The notes: generated by a model from the letters alone, not told the origin. Shown: positions 16,232 through 25,200, counted from the first letter of the stretch. The stretch: DNA of 64,000 nucleotides from Paracoccus sp. Z118 (GCF_019061185.1 NZ_JAHQZU010000008.1:90133-154132); one strand, 5' to 3'. Made by a program: numbers and translations.

Positions 16232-16627
16232 ATGCAACGCTGGGCCACCTGGGCGATCGCCGCGCTGGCGGTGGCCGCGATCGTCGGCGGGCTGATTCTG
16301 TCGGGCGGCCCCGGACGCGGCCGGATGGAGCGGCGCGACGCCACCCGCATGGACGACCTGACCCGCCTTTCCACCCACATCTCCTGCCTCGCGGGCGACA
16401 GCGGCCGGATGCCGGCGTCGCTGGAGGAAACCGCCGGCTGCCCCGGCCCGGTTCGCCTGGCCGATCCCTTCACGGACGCGGCTTACCGGATCGAGCCGCT
16501 GGAGGACGGAAAATTCCGCCTCTGCGCCGGCTTCGAACTGCCCGCCGACGACGCCGGGCGCTGGCAACGTCGCAGCGGCGATTGCGTCGTCTTCGATCTG
16601 CCGCCTGAACGTCGGAGCGCCGACTAG
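16232..16627 (+). CDS. Unknown single-pass membrane protein
   Basis: 131-residue protein with an N-terminal anchor or signal (MQRWATWAIAALAVAAIVGG) and a polar outside domain. That domain has the paired cysteines HISCLAG, TAGCPGP, RLCAGF and GDCVVF, which could form two disulfides in the periplasm. I do not recognise the family, but it travels with the DUF5671 gene here. An ATG nine codons upstream would overlap the DUF5671 gene by 20 bases; the later ATG is preferred because it puts the hydrophobic segment at the N-terminus and follows GGGGTG. Its last four bases overlap the convergent tadA. Confidence 0.7.
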   Translation: MQRWATWAIAALAVAAIVGGLILSGGPGRGRMERRDATRMDDLTRLSTHISCLAGDSGRMPASLEETAGCPGPVRLADPFTDAAYRIEPLEDGKFRLCAGFELPADDAGRWQRRSGDCVVFDLPPERRSAD

Positions 16628-17073
16628 CGCCGCGCCCCGAAGAAGCCGCGCAGCAGCGCCTGCGATTCGGCGCTCGCGATCCCGTCATAGACCTGCGGCC
16701 GGTGGTGGCATTGCGGGTGGTCGAACACCCGCGCCCCGTGCGCGACCCCGCCCATGCGCGGATCGGACGCGCCGTAATACAGCGTCGAGATCCGCGCGGC
16801 GGAGATCGCGGCGGCGCACATGGGGCAGGGCTCCAGCGTGACCCACAGCGTATGGCCGGGCAGCCGCTCGGACCCGGCGCGCGCGCAGGCTTCGCGGATG
16901 GCGAGGATCTCGGCATGGGCGGTGGGGTCCGACAGTTCGCGGGTGCGGTTGCCCGCCGCCGCGACGACGCGCCCGGACGGATCGCACAGCACGGCGCCCA
17001 CCGGCACCTCGCCGCGCAGGGCGGCCTCTCGCGCCTGCAACAGCGCCTGCGGCATGTGGCTGCGGAAGGTCAT
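16624..17073 (-). CDS. tadA: tRNA-specific adenosine deaminase
   Basis: Converts adenosine 34 of tRNA-Arg(ACG) to inosine. The 149-residue deaminase has the zinc and proton-shuttle motif AHAEI near residue 53 and PCPMC near 83-87. GEVPVGAVL near 22 and ARISTLYYGASDPRMGG near 94-110 are TadA signatures. The start MTFRSHMPQ is chosen from AGGA eight bases upstream; an in-frame start 16 codons earlier has no site. It is divergent from rluB and its tail overlaps the convergent unknown by four bases. Confidence 0.95.
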   Translation of the reverse strand: MTFRSHMPQALLQAREAALRGEVPVGAVLCDPSGRVVAAAGNRTRELSDPTAHAEILAIREACARAGSERLPGHTLWVTLEPCPMCAAAISAARISTLYYGASDPRMGGVAHGARVFDHPQCHHRPQVYDGIASAESQALLRGFFGARR

Positions 17074-17195
17074 GCTGCGGTCCTGCCCTGACGGCGCGTC
17101 CGGTGCAAGAACGCGGCGCAAGAACCGCTTTCGTGCGCGGGGCGTTGAGGATATGAACGCCGCTTGCCATCGCAGGGATGCGCCAGGAGATCGCC

Positions 17196-19106
17196 ATGAC
17201 CGACCAGAACACCCCCCAGGACGACAACGAAGAGCCCGCCGCCCCCGCGCGAGACGAGGATTACGCCGCCGTCTATGCCGGCGAGGATGCCGCCGAAGCC
17301 CAGCCGGTCGATGACGCGGCGGAGGAAGAGCCCGCGCCGAAAAGCTCGGGCGGCGAGCGCATCGCCAAGGTGATGGCCCGCGCGGGCGTCGCCAGCCGCC
17401 GCGAGGCCGAGCGGATGATCGTCGAGGGCCGCGTCAAGGTGAACGGCGAGGCGATCTCCAGCCCCGCGCTGGACATCCTGCCGACCGACAAGGTGCTGAT
17501 CGACGGCCAACCGATGGACGCGCCGCAGGAAACCAAGCTGTGGCTCTATTACAAGCCGGTCGGGCTGGTGACGTCGGAAAACGACGAGAAGGGCCGCCAG
17601 ACGGTCTTCGACGCGCTGCCGCGCGATCTGCCGCGGGTGATGTCGATCGGGCGGCTCGACCTCAACTCCGAAGGTCTGCTGCTGCTGACCAACGATGGCG
17701 AGCTGAAGCGGCGGCTGGAGCTGCCCTCCACCGCCTGGCTGCGCCGCTACCGGGTGCGCGTGAATGGCAATCCGTCCGAGCTGACCTTCGACCCGCTGCG
17801 CCGCGGCGCGGTGATCGACGGCGAGGAGTTCGCGCCGATGGAGATCAAGCTCGACAGCCAGCGCGGCGCGAATGCCTGGCTGACGGTCGGCATCCGCGAG
17901 GGCCGCAACCGCGAGATCCGTCGCGCGATGGCCCATGTCGGGCTGCAGGTGAACCGCCTGATCCGCATCGGCTACGGTCCGTTCCGCCTGATCGGCATCG
18001 AGGAAAATCAGGTCATCGAAGTCAAGCGCCGCGTCCTGCGCGACCAGCTCGGCGGGCTGCTGACCGGCGAATCGGAGGAGGAGCGCCCCCGCCGCGCCGG
18101 TCGCGACGACCGAGGCGCCGGCGGCAATCGCCCCTCGCAGGACGACCGCCGCCCGCCCCGCGGCGCCGACCGCGACGGGCCGCGCAAGCCCCGCGCCGAG
18201 GGAGAGCGCAGCTTCGACCGCAAGCCCCGCGAGGCCGGGGACCGCCCCTTCGACCGCAAGCCGCGGCCGGCATCGGAGAGCGGCTGGGAGCGCAAGCCGC
18301 GCGCCGAGGGAGAGCGCAGTTTCGACCGGAAGCCACGCGAGGCCGGGGACCGTCCCTTTGACCGCAAACCGCGGCAGGCTTCGGAGGGCGGCTGGGAGCG
18401 CAAGCCCCGCGCCGAGGGAGAGCGCAGTTTCGAGCGTCGTCCTCAGGGCGATCGCCCCTTCGACCGGAAGCCGCAGGGGGATCGGCCCTTCGACCGCAAG
18501 CCCCGCGAGGCGGGGGACCGCCCCTATGATCGCAAGCCGCGCCACGGTGCCGGCGAAGGCGACCACAAGTCCCGCGCCGAGGGCGAGCGCAGCTTCGAGC
18601 GACGCCCTCAAGGGGACCGGCCCTTCGACCGCAAGCCGCGCGAGGGTGCGGAGGGCGAGCGGCCCTTTGAACGCAAGCCCCGCTGGGGCGCGGAGGACCG
18701 CAAGCCCCGTCCCGAAGGCGAGCGCGGTTCCGAGCGGACGCCTCGGGGCGAAGGCGGCTTCGCCCGCAAGCCTCGGGAAGGTGCCCCCGAGGGCGGGCGC
18801 GGCTTCGACCGCAAGCCGCGATCTGAAGGTGGCTATGACCGCAAGCCGCGCTCGGCCGGGGCCGAGGGCGAGCGCCCGCGCAAGGCGTGGGGCGGCGGCA
18901 CCGGCGGAGACGCGGGCGGCGGCCGTGGCGGGTATGGCAAGCCGCGTCCGGCCGGCGACAAGCCCCATGGCGGCAGGCCGGGGGGCAAGCCCTTCGGCGG
19001 CAAGCCGGGTGGGAAGCCGTTCGGCGGACGCCCCGGCGGCGCGGGACCGCGTGGCGGCGCGCCGGGCGGCAATCGGGGGCCGGGCGGGGGGAATCGGGGG
19101 CGGTAA
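17196..19106 (+). CDS. RluB-type rRNA pseudouridine synthase with long repetitive tail
   Basis: 636 residues, more than twice a normal RluB/RsuA enzyme. The order is: acidic disordered lead (1-50); S4 RNA-binding domain (about 50-110, RIAKVMARAGVASRREAER); catalytic domain (about 112-285) with Asp in SIGRLDLNSEGLLLLTNDG; then a tail of about 340 residues made almost only of R, G, E, D, P, K and F. The tail is built from DRPFDRKP-like modules and a 36-residue higher repeat, and it ends in a Gly/Pro/Lys-rich segment (GGKPFGGKPGG). It probably modifies 23S rRNA (position 2605 type), but RsuA/RluE/RluF cannot be excluded. The tail is predicted disordered, basic and RNA-binding. The ATG follows CAGGAGATCGCC. 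Confidence 0.9.
   Translation: MTDQNTPQDDNEEPAAPARDEDYAAVYAGEDAAEAQPVDDAAEEEPAPKSSGGERIAKVMARAGVASRREAERMIVEGRVKVNGEAISSPALDILPTDKVLIDGQPMDAPQETKLWLYYKPVGLVTSENDEKGRQTVFDALPRDLPRVMSIGRLDLNSEGLLLLTNDGELKRRLELPSTAWLRRYRVRVNGNPSELTFDPLRRGAVIDGEEFAPMEIKLDSQRGANAWLTVGIREGRNREIRRAMAHVGLQVNRLIRIGYGPFRLIGIEENQVIEVKRRVLRDQLGGLLTGESEEERPRRAGRDDRGAGGNRPSQDDRRPPRGADRDGPRKPRAEGERSFDRKPREAGDRPFDRKPRPASESGWERKPRAEGERSFDRKPREAGDRPFDRKPRQASEGGWERKPRAEGERSFERRPQGDRPFDRKPQGDRPFDRKPREAGDRPYDRKPRHGAGEGDHKSRAEGERSFERRPQGDRPFDRKPREGAEGERPFERKPRWGAEDRKPRPEGERGSERTPRGEGGFARKPREGAPEGGRGFDRKPRSEGGYDRKPRSAGAEGERPRKAWGGGTGGDAGGGRGGYGKPRPAGDKPHGGRPGGKPFGGKPGGKPFGGRPGGAGPRGGAPGGNRGPGGGNRGR
18204..18527 (+). repeat. In-frame 108-bp tandem repeat inside the rluB tail
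   Basis: Units begin at 18204, 18312 and 18420, exactly 108 bases (36 codons) apart, each opening with GAGCGCAG. The first two are nearly identical, coding ERSFDRKPREAG, DRPFDRKPR, and SGWERKPRAEG or GGWERKPRAEG. The third diverges after its first codons into shorter DRPFDRKP-type modules that carry on to about 18880. Period of a multiple of three keeps the frame open, so copy number can change without breaking the gene. Confidence 0.85.
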
Positions 19107-19116
19107 GCCCCCGCAC

Positions 19117-19290
19117 TCACTTGGTGAGGATCAGCTTTCCGGCGCGGGTGATCCGCAGGTTGTAGAGCTGGTCGCCGAGCGCGATCAGCGCCTGATTGCC
19201 GCCATCCGTCAGGGCGGTCGCGTCATGGACCGGCACCTGCGGCAAGCGGATATGGGGAAGGCTGGGGAAGTCCGTCGGATTGATGGTCAT
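19117..19290 (-). CDS. hemP: Hemin uptake protein HemP
   Basis: 57-residue protein ending in the HemP signature YNLRITRAGKLILTK, with QALIALGDQLY just before. The family accompanies hemin uptake systems; in several bacteria it is needed to express the hemin receptor. The ribosome site is strong (AGGAGG, seven bases before the ATG). No hemin receptor or hmu transport genes lie next to it in this window, so it is a lone copy. An Irr or Fur box was looked for in the upstream 330 bases and not found by eye. It is convergent with rluB. Confidence 0.88.
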   Translation of the reverse strand: MTINPTDFPSLPHIRLPQVPVHDATALTDGGNQALIALGDQLYNLRITRAGKLILTK

Positions 19291-19624
19291 GGTTGGTCCT
19301 CCTGCTGGTGGAATAAACCTGACAACAACAGTCGGACATGTCCAGTGGGTTTCCGCGCGGCCAGGACCCGGCGGGCGGCGTCGGCAGGCGTCCGGCGAAG
19401 GTTTGCCGATGCCCCAAGGGCAACGGTGCAGAAAGGCCACACGCCTCGCGCGCCTGAAAACGGGCAGGAACCGGAGCCTCCGCAAGGTGTTGGCGATTAT
19501 GCAACAGTGGATTGGGCCACTTTCGGGGGAACACGACGCCGCTTCCCAAGATCGGGGCTTTGTGTAACTGTCGCAACGATGCTGTCGGGAACGGCAGCTT
19601 TCAAAAAAAGTACGGAGCATGATC
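19291..19624. other. Divergent gene-free region between hemP and small acidic protein
   Basis: Carries the promoters of two divergent genes. The hemP side has TTGTTGTCAGGTTTATTC on the minus strand about 30-45 bases before its ATG, a possible sigma70-like region, not proven. Nothing else is supported; an ORF running through it on the minus strand is just the upstream extension of hemP. Confidence 0.4.
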
Positions 19625-19849
19625 ATGACCAAATTCGCTACTTTCGCCGCAGCCCTCGGGCTGTCCGCGTCGTCCGCTCTGGCCGGTGGCTATGTCGCCC
19701 CCGTCGTTGAGGTCGAGCCCGTCGTCGTCGACACCCAGCCCGCGCGCTCGAACGCCGGCCTGATCGTCCCGGCGCTGCTGCTGCTGGGCGTCATCGCCGC
19801 CGTCGCTTCGGACGACGACGATGATGATGACGACACCCCGAACACCTGA
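19625..19849 (+). CDS. Small exported protein with acidic C-terminal tail
   Basis: 74 residues: signal peptide (MTKFATFAAALGLSASSALAGG), a Val/Pro-rich stretch (VAPVVEVEPVVVDTQ), a hydrophobic membrane helix (GLIVPALLLLGVIAAVA) and a tail of eight aspartates followed by TPNT. Small proteins of this plan are common in Rhodobacterales, and some databases label them ferrochelatase by error transfer; this one has no such domain. The start is placed at the second ATG because GGAG lies seven bases before it and only one base before the first. It is convergent with the YjbF-like lipoprotein gene, and a link to that export operon is possible but unproven. Confidence 0.75.
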   Translation: MTKFATFAAALGLSASSALAGGYVAPVVEVEPVVVDTQPARSNAGLIVPALLLLGVIAAVASDDDDDDDDTPNT

Positions 19850-19872
19850 TTTCGTCAGGTCAGCAATCGATC

Positions 19873-19904
19873 GGGGCCAGCCTTCGGACTGGCCCCTTTC
19901 CTTT
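19873..19904 (+). terminator. Terminator after small acidic protein
   Basis: Stem GGGGCCAG (19873-19880) with CTGGCCCC (19889-19896), then TTTCCTTT. Lies 24 bases after the stop of the upstream gene. Confidence 0.8.
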
Positions 19905-19939
19905 GTGCGAGGCGTGACGGGAACGCGAAACCGCAACAA

Positions 19940-19968
19940 AAAAGCCCGCCAGATCGGCGGGCCTTTTT
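19940..19968. terminator. Bidirectional terminator between small acidic protein and yjbF-like gene
   Basis: Stem GCCCGCC (19944-19950) with GGCGGGC (19956-19962), loop AGATC, with an A-run on the left and CTTTTT on the right. It can end transcripts from both sides, in particular the lipoprotein operon arriving from the right. Confidence 0.78.
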
Positions 19969-19986
19969 ACTAATCGCAGAGGCTTG

Positions 19987-20649
19987 TCATGGCCGCAGAA
20001 CCTGAATGGTGACATAGCCGAGCGCCGGTCCCACCCACTGCCGCGACACACCGGACGAGGGCAGGTAGCTGTTCTGGAAGCTCAGCCCGTGGCCGCTGCA
20101 ATCCTCGACCATGACGCCGGCATTCGGCCCGCGCCCCACCTGGCAGGTGAAGTCGATCGGCCGCTCCAGCCCGTCGCCGCTGTAATAACGCATCACCCGC
20201 CGCGCGGTGCCGGACCGGCCCGCGGCGATCAGCGCCGCCGATTGCGACGCTTCGGCCACCGACAGGTCATTGCCCAGCCCGCGCGTGCCGGTCAGCATGA
20301 AGCCGCGCATGATGAGCGCCTGTTCGTTGCTGGTCATGTAGGTGCGCATGCCGCCATTCTCGCCGGTCATGGCGAGCACCTGGGTGGTGCCCATCTGCTC
20401 CAGCCCCACCATGATGAGCGGTCCGGGGTTCACCGACAGCGCCTCGGCCGCGACTGCCTGCGGATCGCGGGGGGGGGCGGGGTTCGCCGCCGCCTGCCGC
20501 TCGGCCCGCATCTGGCCGATGGCCGCGCGGGCGATGCCGAAGGGCGTGGCGGAGGTGGTCGCGTCCTCGGTCTCACTGGTGCTGGAACAGCCCGCGACGA
20601 GCGCCGCCAGCGCCACAAGGGATGCCAGCCGCCGGATATGCCTGTTCAT
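19987..20649 (-). CDS. YjbF/GfcB-like exported lipoprotein
   Basis: 220-residue lipoprotein with lipobox LAALVAGC, Cys21, after a basic N-terminus. Its body resembles YjbF/GfcB, outer-membrane lipoproteins found beside YjbH in exopolysaccharide and group 4 capsule operons. The visible features that support this are the IMVGLEQMGTTQVLAMTGENGG segment (as PLIMVGLE and QVLAMTG), GGMRTYMTSNEQALI and a C-terminal beta-rich part with SYLPSSGVSRQW. Location next to a clear YjbH gene is the strongest evidence. The ATG overlaps the yjbH stop (ATGA), so translation is coupled. Third gene of the operon. Confidence 0.8.
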   Translation of the reverse strand: MNRHIRRLASLVALAALVAGCSSTSETEDATTSATPFGIARAAIGQMRAERQAAANPAPPRDPQAVAAEALSVNPGPLIMVGLEQMGTTQVLAMTGENGGMRTYMTSNEQALIMRGFMLTGTRGLGNDLSVAEASQSAALIAAGRSGTARRVMRYYSGDGLERPIDFTCQVGRGPNAGVMVEDCSGHGLSFQNSYLPSSGVSRQWVGPALGYVTIQVLRP

Positions 20650-22874
20650 CGCCAGAATCTCCCCCAGCCGTCATACATCTTGGTCGAGTGGCTGTCGCGG
20701 ACCGTCTCGTAAAGACGGCCATCGACGCGCACGCGCTGGCCGCCGTCGCGATTCAGCGAACTGATCGTGCCGCCGACCGTCCGGGTGGAGGGCGTGCCGG
20801 TGGCCCAGGCCAGCGGAATGCGGATCGTGACGCCCTTGTCGAACGAGCCTTCGCCGAACTCATCGGCGCTGAGGTCCGTCTTGGTGGCGTAGGCGCCGAC
20901 TTCCCAGCCATTGGCGAACTCGCGGGTCAGCGTCACCGTGGCGCCGTCGTCTCCGGCGAGATACCGGCCAACGTCCAGCTGGCCGACGAAGCCGCCGCCG
21001 AACTCGTAATAGGCCGAGACATGGCCCGTCGTGACCTCGTAGTCGAGGAATTCGAACGCATCCTCATAGTCGCGCTTGCGGACCCGGTTGATCTCGGCGC
21101 CGATGCCCAGCCGCGAATTGACCGGCTTCCACAGCGCCTCGGCCGAGACGCCGCCGTACATGTTCTCCAGCAGGCCCACGGTGACGCGGCTGTAGATCGT
21201 GTCGGTCGGGCGCGCATACCAGTTCAGCGTCAGTTCCGGGATGCGCGGCTTGTCGTTGCCCGAATACATGCGTCCGTCCGAGCGCACCCGGTAAACGCCG
21301 CTGTTGCCGGCGGTGATTTCTTCCTCGCTCTGGGCCTTGTAATCATCGACCGAGATGCTGCCGGGCGCGTCCTGATCCGCGTTGCCGAACAGCCGCTGGC
21401 GGATCGTGCCCTTGAGGACCAGCCCCGGCGCCAGCTCATAGCGGGCGGAAAGGCGGGGGCCGACCTCGTAGCGGATCGGCTCGTCGGGGTCGAAGAGGCC
21501 GGTGGACAGATACGGCGCCAGCGACCACTGGAAGCGCGGGCCCGCGTCAGGCGACATCACCAGCCCCGCCGGGCGCGGGTCGGAATCGGTCAGCGTGGCG
21601 ACGCTCGCGATCTGGCCCGCCTCGGTATTCTCCAGCCGCTCGACATCCGAGCGGCGCAGCGTCACCGACGACGTGGGGATGCCGCTTTCGACCGAGGTGA
21701 TGACCAGCGTCTCGACCGACGGGGGCAGGGCGCGGGTCATCAGCCGCGCGGTGCGGCCCACGGCCTCGGCCTGCTGGATATAGCGGTTGTTGGTGATGCG
21801 GACCTCGGCGCGGGTGGGGGTCAGCACCATGCTTTCCAGCGTCTGGCCTTCCTTGCGCAGCGCATCGCCAAGCGCCTTCTGGATCGCCGGCTGCGCCGTA
21901 GGGTCGGCGGCCCACGAGCCCGACCAGCCCTCCGGGTCCGCCGCTACGGCGACGCGCGGCCGGACCGGGGCAGGGCCCTTTTCCAGCCCCGAGGGGTAGG
22001 GCGCGCGGCGGGGGTTCAGCACCATGCTCGCCTGGATGCCGAAATGCTTGCCGCCCAGCACATAGCCGCCGATCTGGTAGTTCGTTCCCGCCTGCCAGCT
22101 GAATCCGAGATTGATGTTGTTCTTCAGCTCGTCCTCGTCGCTGAGCCACGGGGTGCGGGCGCAGTTGTCGGCGTCGCCGGTTTCGCAGGCGTAGTCGTCG
22201 CCGGAGTATTCGGCCAGCAGGGTCAGCTTGTCGGTGGCCTTGAACTGGACGCCGAGGAACGGCGCGACCTCGCCCTTGAACCACTGCTCATGGTTGAGGC
22301 TGCCGCCCTCCTCGTCGTCGGGCGCCGGGCGGCTTCCGAAGGGAGAGCCGATCCCGCCATCGCTCGCCAGCCGGCCCCAGCCGAGACCGCCGCTGACCCG
22401 CAGGCGCGGGGTCAGGGTCTTGGTGGCGACGATGTATTCGGCTGAGTAGAAGCCGGTGCCGATCATGTCCTGCAGGCCGACCGCGACCGCGGGACGCCAG
22501 CCGCCCTCGGATTCATCCACGATCTGGAAGCGCAGGTCGAACGAGCGGTCGCGGACATAGCCGCGGCTTTCCTCGGTGCTGTCGAACTTGCCGTAGCGCA
22601 GCGCGACCGTGGCGCGGGGGATGATCTGGAAGCTGAGGCCCGCGCGGTTGCCCAGTTCGGACCAGCCGACCATCGCGCCCAGCGTGGCGTCGGGCATCAT
22701 CTCGGCGGTGGGCGTGTCGATGACGCCGGGCAGGCCGTAGCGGTTCGTGACCGTGCCGATCATCGGATCGGCGAGGGCCGCACCCACCCCGGCGGTCAGC
22801 AGCAGCCCCGCGGGCAGGGCCGAGGTCAGCAAATGGCGCAGCAGGCTCGTGCGGCGGGGCAGGCGACGGGACAT
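20646..22874 (-). CDS. YjbH-like outer-membrane exopolysaccharide export protein
   Basis: 742-residue exported protein with a signal peptide ending near ALAD at residue 36. The body is beta-rich and begins with the YjbH/DUF940 signature GLPGVIDTPTAEMMPDATLG. Then come repeated alternations such as LRYGKFDSTEESRGYVRDRSFD, IRYEVGPRLSARYELAPGL and SRLGIGAEINRVRKRDYEDAF, as in two outer-membrane barrels. In E. coli YjbH and GfcD belong to extracellular-polysaccharide loci. No glycosyltransferases lie nearby, so the polysaccharide is unknown. It sits between a small lipoprotein gene and the YjbF-like gene. Confidence 0.85.
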   Translation of the reverse strand: MSRRLPRRTSLLRHLLTSALPAGLLLTAGVGAALADPMIGTVTNRYGLPGVIDTPTAEMMPDATLGAMVGWSELGNRAGLSFQIIPRATVALRYGKFDSTEESRGYVRDRSFDLRFQIVDESEGGWRPAVAVGLQDMIGTGFYSAEYIVATKTLTPRLRVSGGLGWGRLASDGGIGSPFGSRPAPDDEEGGSLNHEQWFKGEVAPFLGVQFKATDKLTLLAEYSGDDYACETGDADNCARTPWLSDEDELKNNINLGFSWQAGTNYQIGGYVLGGKHFGIQASMVLNPRRAPYPSGLEKGPAPVRPRVAVAADPEGWSGSWAADPTAQPAIQKALGDALRKEGQTLESMVLTPTRAEVRITNNRYIQQAEAVGRTARLMTRALPPSVETLVITSVESGIPTSSVTLRRSDVERLENTEAGQIASVATLTDSDPRPAGLVMSPDAGPRFQWSLAPYLSTGLFDPDEPIRYEVGPRLSARYELAPGLVLKGTIRQRLFGNADQDAPGSISVDDYKAQSEEEITAGNSGVYRVRSDGRMYSGNDKPRIPELTLNWYARPTDTIYSRVTVGLLENMYGGVSAEALWKPVNSRLGIGAEINRVRKRDYEDAFEFLDYEVTTGHVSAYYEFGGGFVGQLDVGRYLAGDDGATVTLTREFANGWEVGAYATKTDLSADEFGEGSFDKGVTIRIPLAWATGTPSTRTVGGTISSLNRDGGQRVRVDGRLYETVRDSHSTKMYDGWGRFWR

Positions 22875-22962
22875 CCGTGCGGTCCTTTGTTGCGGAAGGC
22901 CCGAGACGGGGCCGATCCTGACGTCTTGCGGGTGCGCGCCGCGCGGGCGGCACGAACGGGTC

Positions 22963-23511
22963 TCAGCCGGCGGCGGCGGGGGCCGCCGGGGCCGCAGTCT
23001 CGGCGGTCGCGGGCAGCGCGCCGGGGGCGGCGCAGCCGGCGTAGCGGTTGCCGCCTGCCCGCAGCAGCGCGGTCAGCGGCGCCCGGCCGCAATTCGCCGG
23101 GGTGATGGTCAGCGCGAAGACGCGGCCGTTCAGCTCGCCCACGAACTCGATCCCGCCGGCATAGACGATGCGGCGCACGGGGACGTTCGCGGTGTTCGCG
23201 CCGGGGCGGGCGAAGCGGGCGCGGCCCTCGGCGACCTCGACCGACCAGCCTTCGCCGGTCGCCGCGACCTCGGTCAGCTGATAGGTTTCCCGCTCGCCGG
23301 TGGCGCGCAGGGCGCCGGGCGCCCCGACTTCGAGCGACTGATCCACTGGCGAGACCTGCGGCGGCGGCGGGATCGTCGGCGGGCCGGGCTCGACCGGGGT
23401 TTCGACGACGGGTTCGGGCCGGTCCCACGGCATCCGCAGATCGGCCATCGACTGCTCGTCGCAGCCTGCCAGCGCCAGCGGAAGCGCGAGCAGCGCAAGG
23501 CGGAGGTTCAT
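22963..23511 (-). CDS. Putative lipoprotein with HslJ-like or META-like domain
   Basis: 182-residue lipoprotein: MNLRLALLALPLALAGC with Cys17, then a Pro-rich linker and a small beta domain (VGAPGALRATGERETYQLTEV, GIEFVGELNGRVFALTITPANC). The domain contains two cysteines (NCGRAP and YAGCAAP) and resembles small periplasmic lipoproteins of the COG3650 type, but I am not sure. It is the first gene before the yjbH-like gene (88-base gap), so it may belong to the same unit. The ATG is chosen because AGGGA lies about ten bases before it; a GTG three codons earlier is possible. Confidence 0.65.
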   Translation of the reverse strand: MNLRLALLALPLALAGCDEQSMADLRMPWDRPEPVVETPVEPGPPTIPPPPQVSPVDQSLEVGAPGALRATGERETYQLTEVAATGEGWSVEVAEGRARFARPGANTANVPVRRIVYAGGIEFVGELNGRVFALTITPANCGRAPLTALLRAGGNRYAGCAAPGALPATAETAAPAAPAAAG

Positions 23512-23622
23512 TATGGTCACGTCCCTTGTTTTACGAAGACGTAACCCATCGCGGGCTGCGCTGACAAGCGCGGCGGCGGCAAAACCGCGTCGCAGGCGAT
23601 CCCCCGCCCGGCGCGCGGAGGC

Positions 23623-25005
23623 TCAGCAGTTGGGGACGTTGACCGCCAGCCCGCCGAGCGAGGTTTCCTTGTATTTCTCGGACATGTCACGGCCGGTCTG
23701 GCGCATCGTCTCGATCGCGGCGTCCAGCGGCACGATATGGCGCCCGTCGCCGCGCAGGGCGAGGCTGGCGGCGCTGACCGCCTTGATCGCGCCGAGGCCG
23801 TTGCGCTCGATGCAGGGCACCTGCACCAGCCCCTTCACCGGATCGCAGGTCATGCCGAGGTGATGCTCCAGCGCGATTTCGGCCGCGTTCTCGATCTGCT
23901 CGACCGTGCCGCCCAGCACGGCGGCCAGCCCGGCGGCCGCCATCGCGGAGGCGCTGCCGACTTCGGCCTGGCATCCCGCCTCGGCCCCGGAAATGCTGGC
24001 GTTGTGCTTGACCAGACCCCCCACCGCCGCGGCCGTCAGCAGGAACTCGGGCAGCTGCCGCTCGGATGCGCCGGGGATATGGTCCAGCCAGTAGCGGATC
24101 ACCGCCGGGATCACCCCCGCCGCGCCGTTGGTGGGGGCGGTGACGACCTGTCCGCCGGCGGCGTTCTCCTCGTTCACGGCCATCGCATAGGCCGACATCC
24201 AGTCGTTGGTGACATGCGGCGCCTGCATGTTCATCCCGCGCTCGGCCATCAGCGAGGCGTGGATGCCCCGCGCCCGCCGCCGCACGTTCAGCCCGCCGGG
24301 CAGGATGCCCTCGGCCTCCAGCCCCCGGTCCATGCAGTCGCGCATGACCTGCCAGATGCGGCGCAGCCCGGCGTCGATCTCGGCGTCGCTGCGGCGGGTG
24401 CGCTCGTTCGCGCGTTTCATCCCGGCGATGGAAAGGCCGGATTTCTCGGCCATTGCCAGCATCTCGGCGGCGCTGGCGAAGGGATAGGGCACGCTGGGCG
24501 AGGCGTCGGTGCGGGTATCATCGCCCTTGGCGGCCATCTCCGCCTCGGTCAGTACGAAGCCGCCGCCGACGGAGTAGTAGATCTCGCGCGAGATCACGTC
24601 CCGCTGCGCGTCGGTCGCCATCAGGATCATGCCGTTGGCGTGACCGGGCAGCGCCCGCTCGAAGTCGAAGATCAGGTCTGTTTCGGGGTCGAACTTCAGC
24701 GTGCCCAGCCCTTCGGGCGAAAGGGTCTTCGTGCGGATATTCTCGGCCAGCGCGGCATCGGCCTGCTCGCGGTCCATGCTGTCGGGGGTGAAGCCCGCGA
24801 GCCCCAGGATCGTGGCCCGATCGGTCGCGTGGCCCTTGCCGGTGAAGGCGAGGCTGCCGTGCAGGCTCGCCCGCAGCCCGTGAGGGCGGAAGGGCGCGGC
24901 GCGCAGGCTGTCCAGAAACCGCGCCGCCGCCACCATCGGCCCCATCGTGTGCGAGGATGACGGCCCGACACCGACCTTGAAGAGGTCGAACACCGACAGA
25001 AACAT
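23623..25005 (-). CDS. sdaA: L-serine ammonia-lyase
   Basis: Deaminates L-serine to pyruvate using a [4Fe-4S] cluster. The single-chain enzyme has 460 residues. The N-terminal domain begins [24 protein letters not shown], the family signature. The cluster cysteines fit those in [14 protein letters not shown] near 345 and in [14 protein letters not shown] near 385-398. The ATG follows AAAGGATCGCC; longer starts are unsupported. It is divergent from dusB. No regulator or serine transporter is adjacent. Confidence 0.95.
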   Translation of the reverse strand: MFLSVFDLFKVGVGPSSSHTMGPMVAAARFLDSLRAAPFRPHGLRASLHGSLAFTGKGHATDRATILGLAGFTPDSMDREQADAALAENIRTKTLSPEGLGTLKFDPETDLIFDFERALPGHANGMILMATDAQRDVISREIYYSVGGGFVLTEAEMAAKGDDTRTDASPSVPYPFASAAEMLAMAEKSGLSIAGMKRANERTRRSDAEIDAGLRRIWQVMRDCMDRGLEAEGILPGGLNVRRRARGIHASLMAERGMNMQAPHVTNDWMSAYAMAVNEENAAGGQVVTAPTNGAAGVIPAVIRYWLDHIPGASERQLPEFLLTAAAVGGLVKHNASISGAEAGCQAEVGSASAMAAAGLAAVLGGTVEQIENAAEIALEHHLGMTCDPVKGLVQVPCIERNGLGAIKAVSAASLALRGDGRHIVPLDAAIETMRQTGRDMSEKYKETSLGGLAVNVPNC

Positions 25006-25200
25006 GGCGATCCTTTCCCGATTGTTCCGCAAGGTAAGCCTTGCCGGACCCGATGCAAGGCGAAGGGGCGCTTGCGGACTGCCTTCTTTTTAGGCAAATG
25101 TATCCGCAACTGCATCGAAGCGCGGCAACGGCTCGCGCGGCCTCAGGGTCGCGGCGCGTCGCCCTGTGCAACGGCCCGGAAAGCGGCTCAGAAGGAACCC

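Noticed and set aside
18204..18880. Regularly spaced repeats that could suggest a CRISPR array
   Set aside because: The repeats lie inside an open frame, are tandem without spacers, and code for DRKP-rich protein.
17070..18968. 632-codon open frame antisense to rluB, and similar long antisense frames elsewhere (for example 50389-53079 opposite TIGR02302)
   Set aside because: High GC with strong codon bias leaves the antisense frame open by itself; repetitive sequence adds to it. No ribosome sites and low-complexity products.
25072..25200. A start for dusB 43 codons upstream
   Set aside because: No ribosome site, odd N-terminus; ATG at 25201 has AAGGA and gives the usual DusB start.
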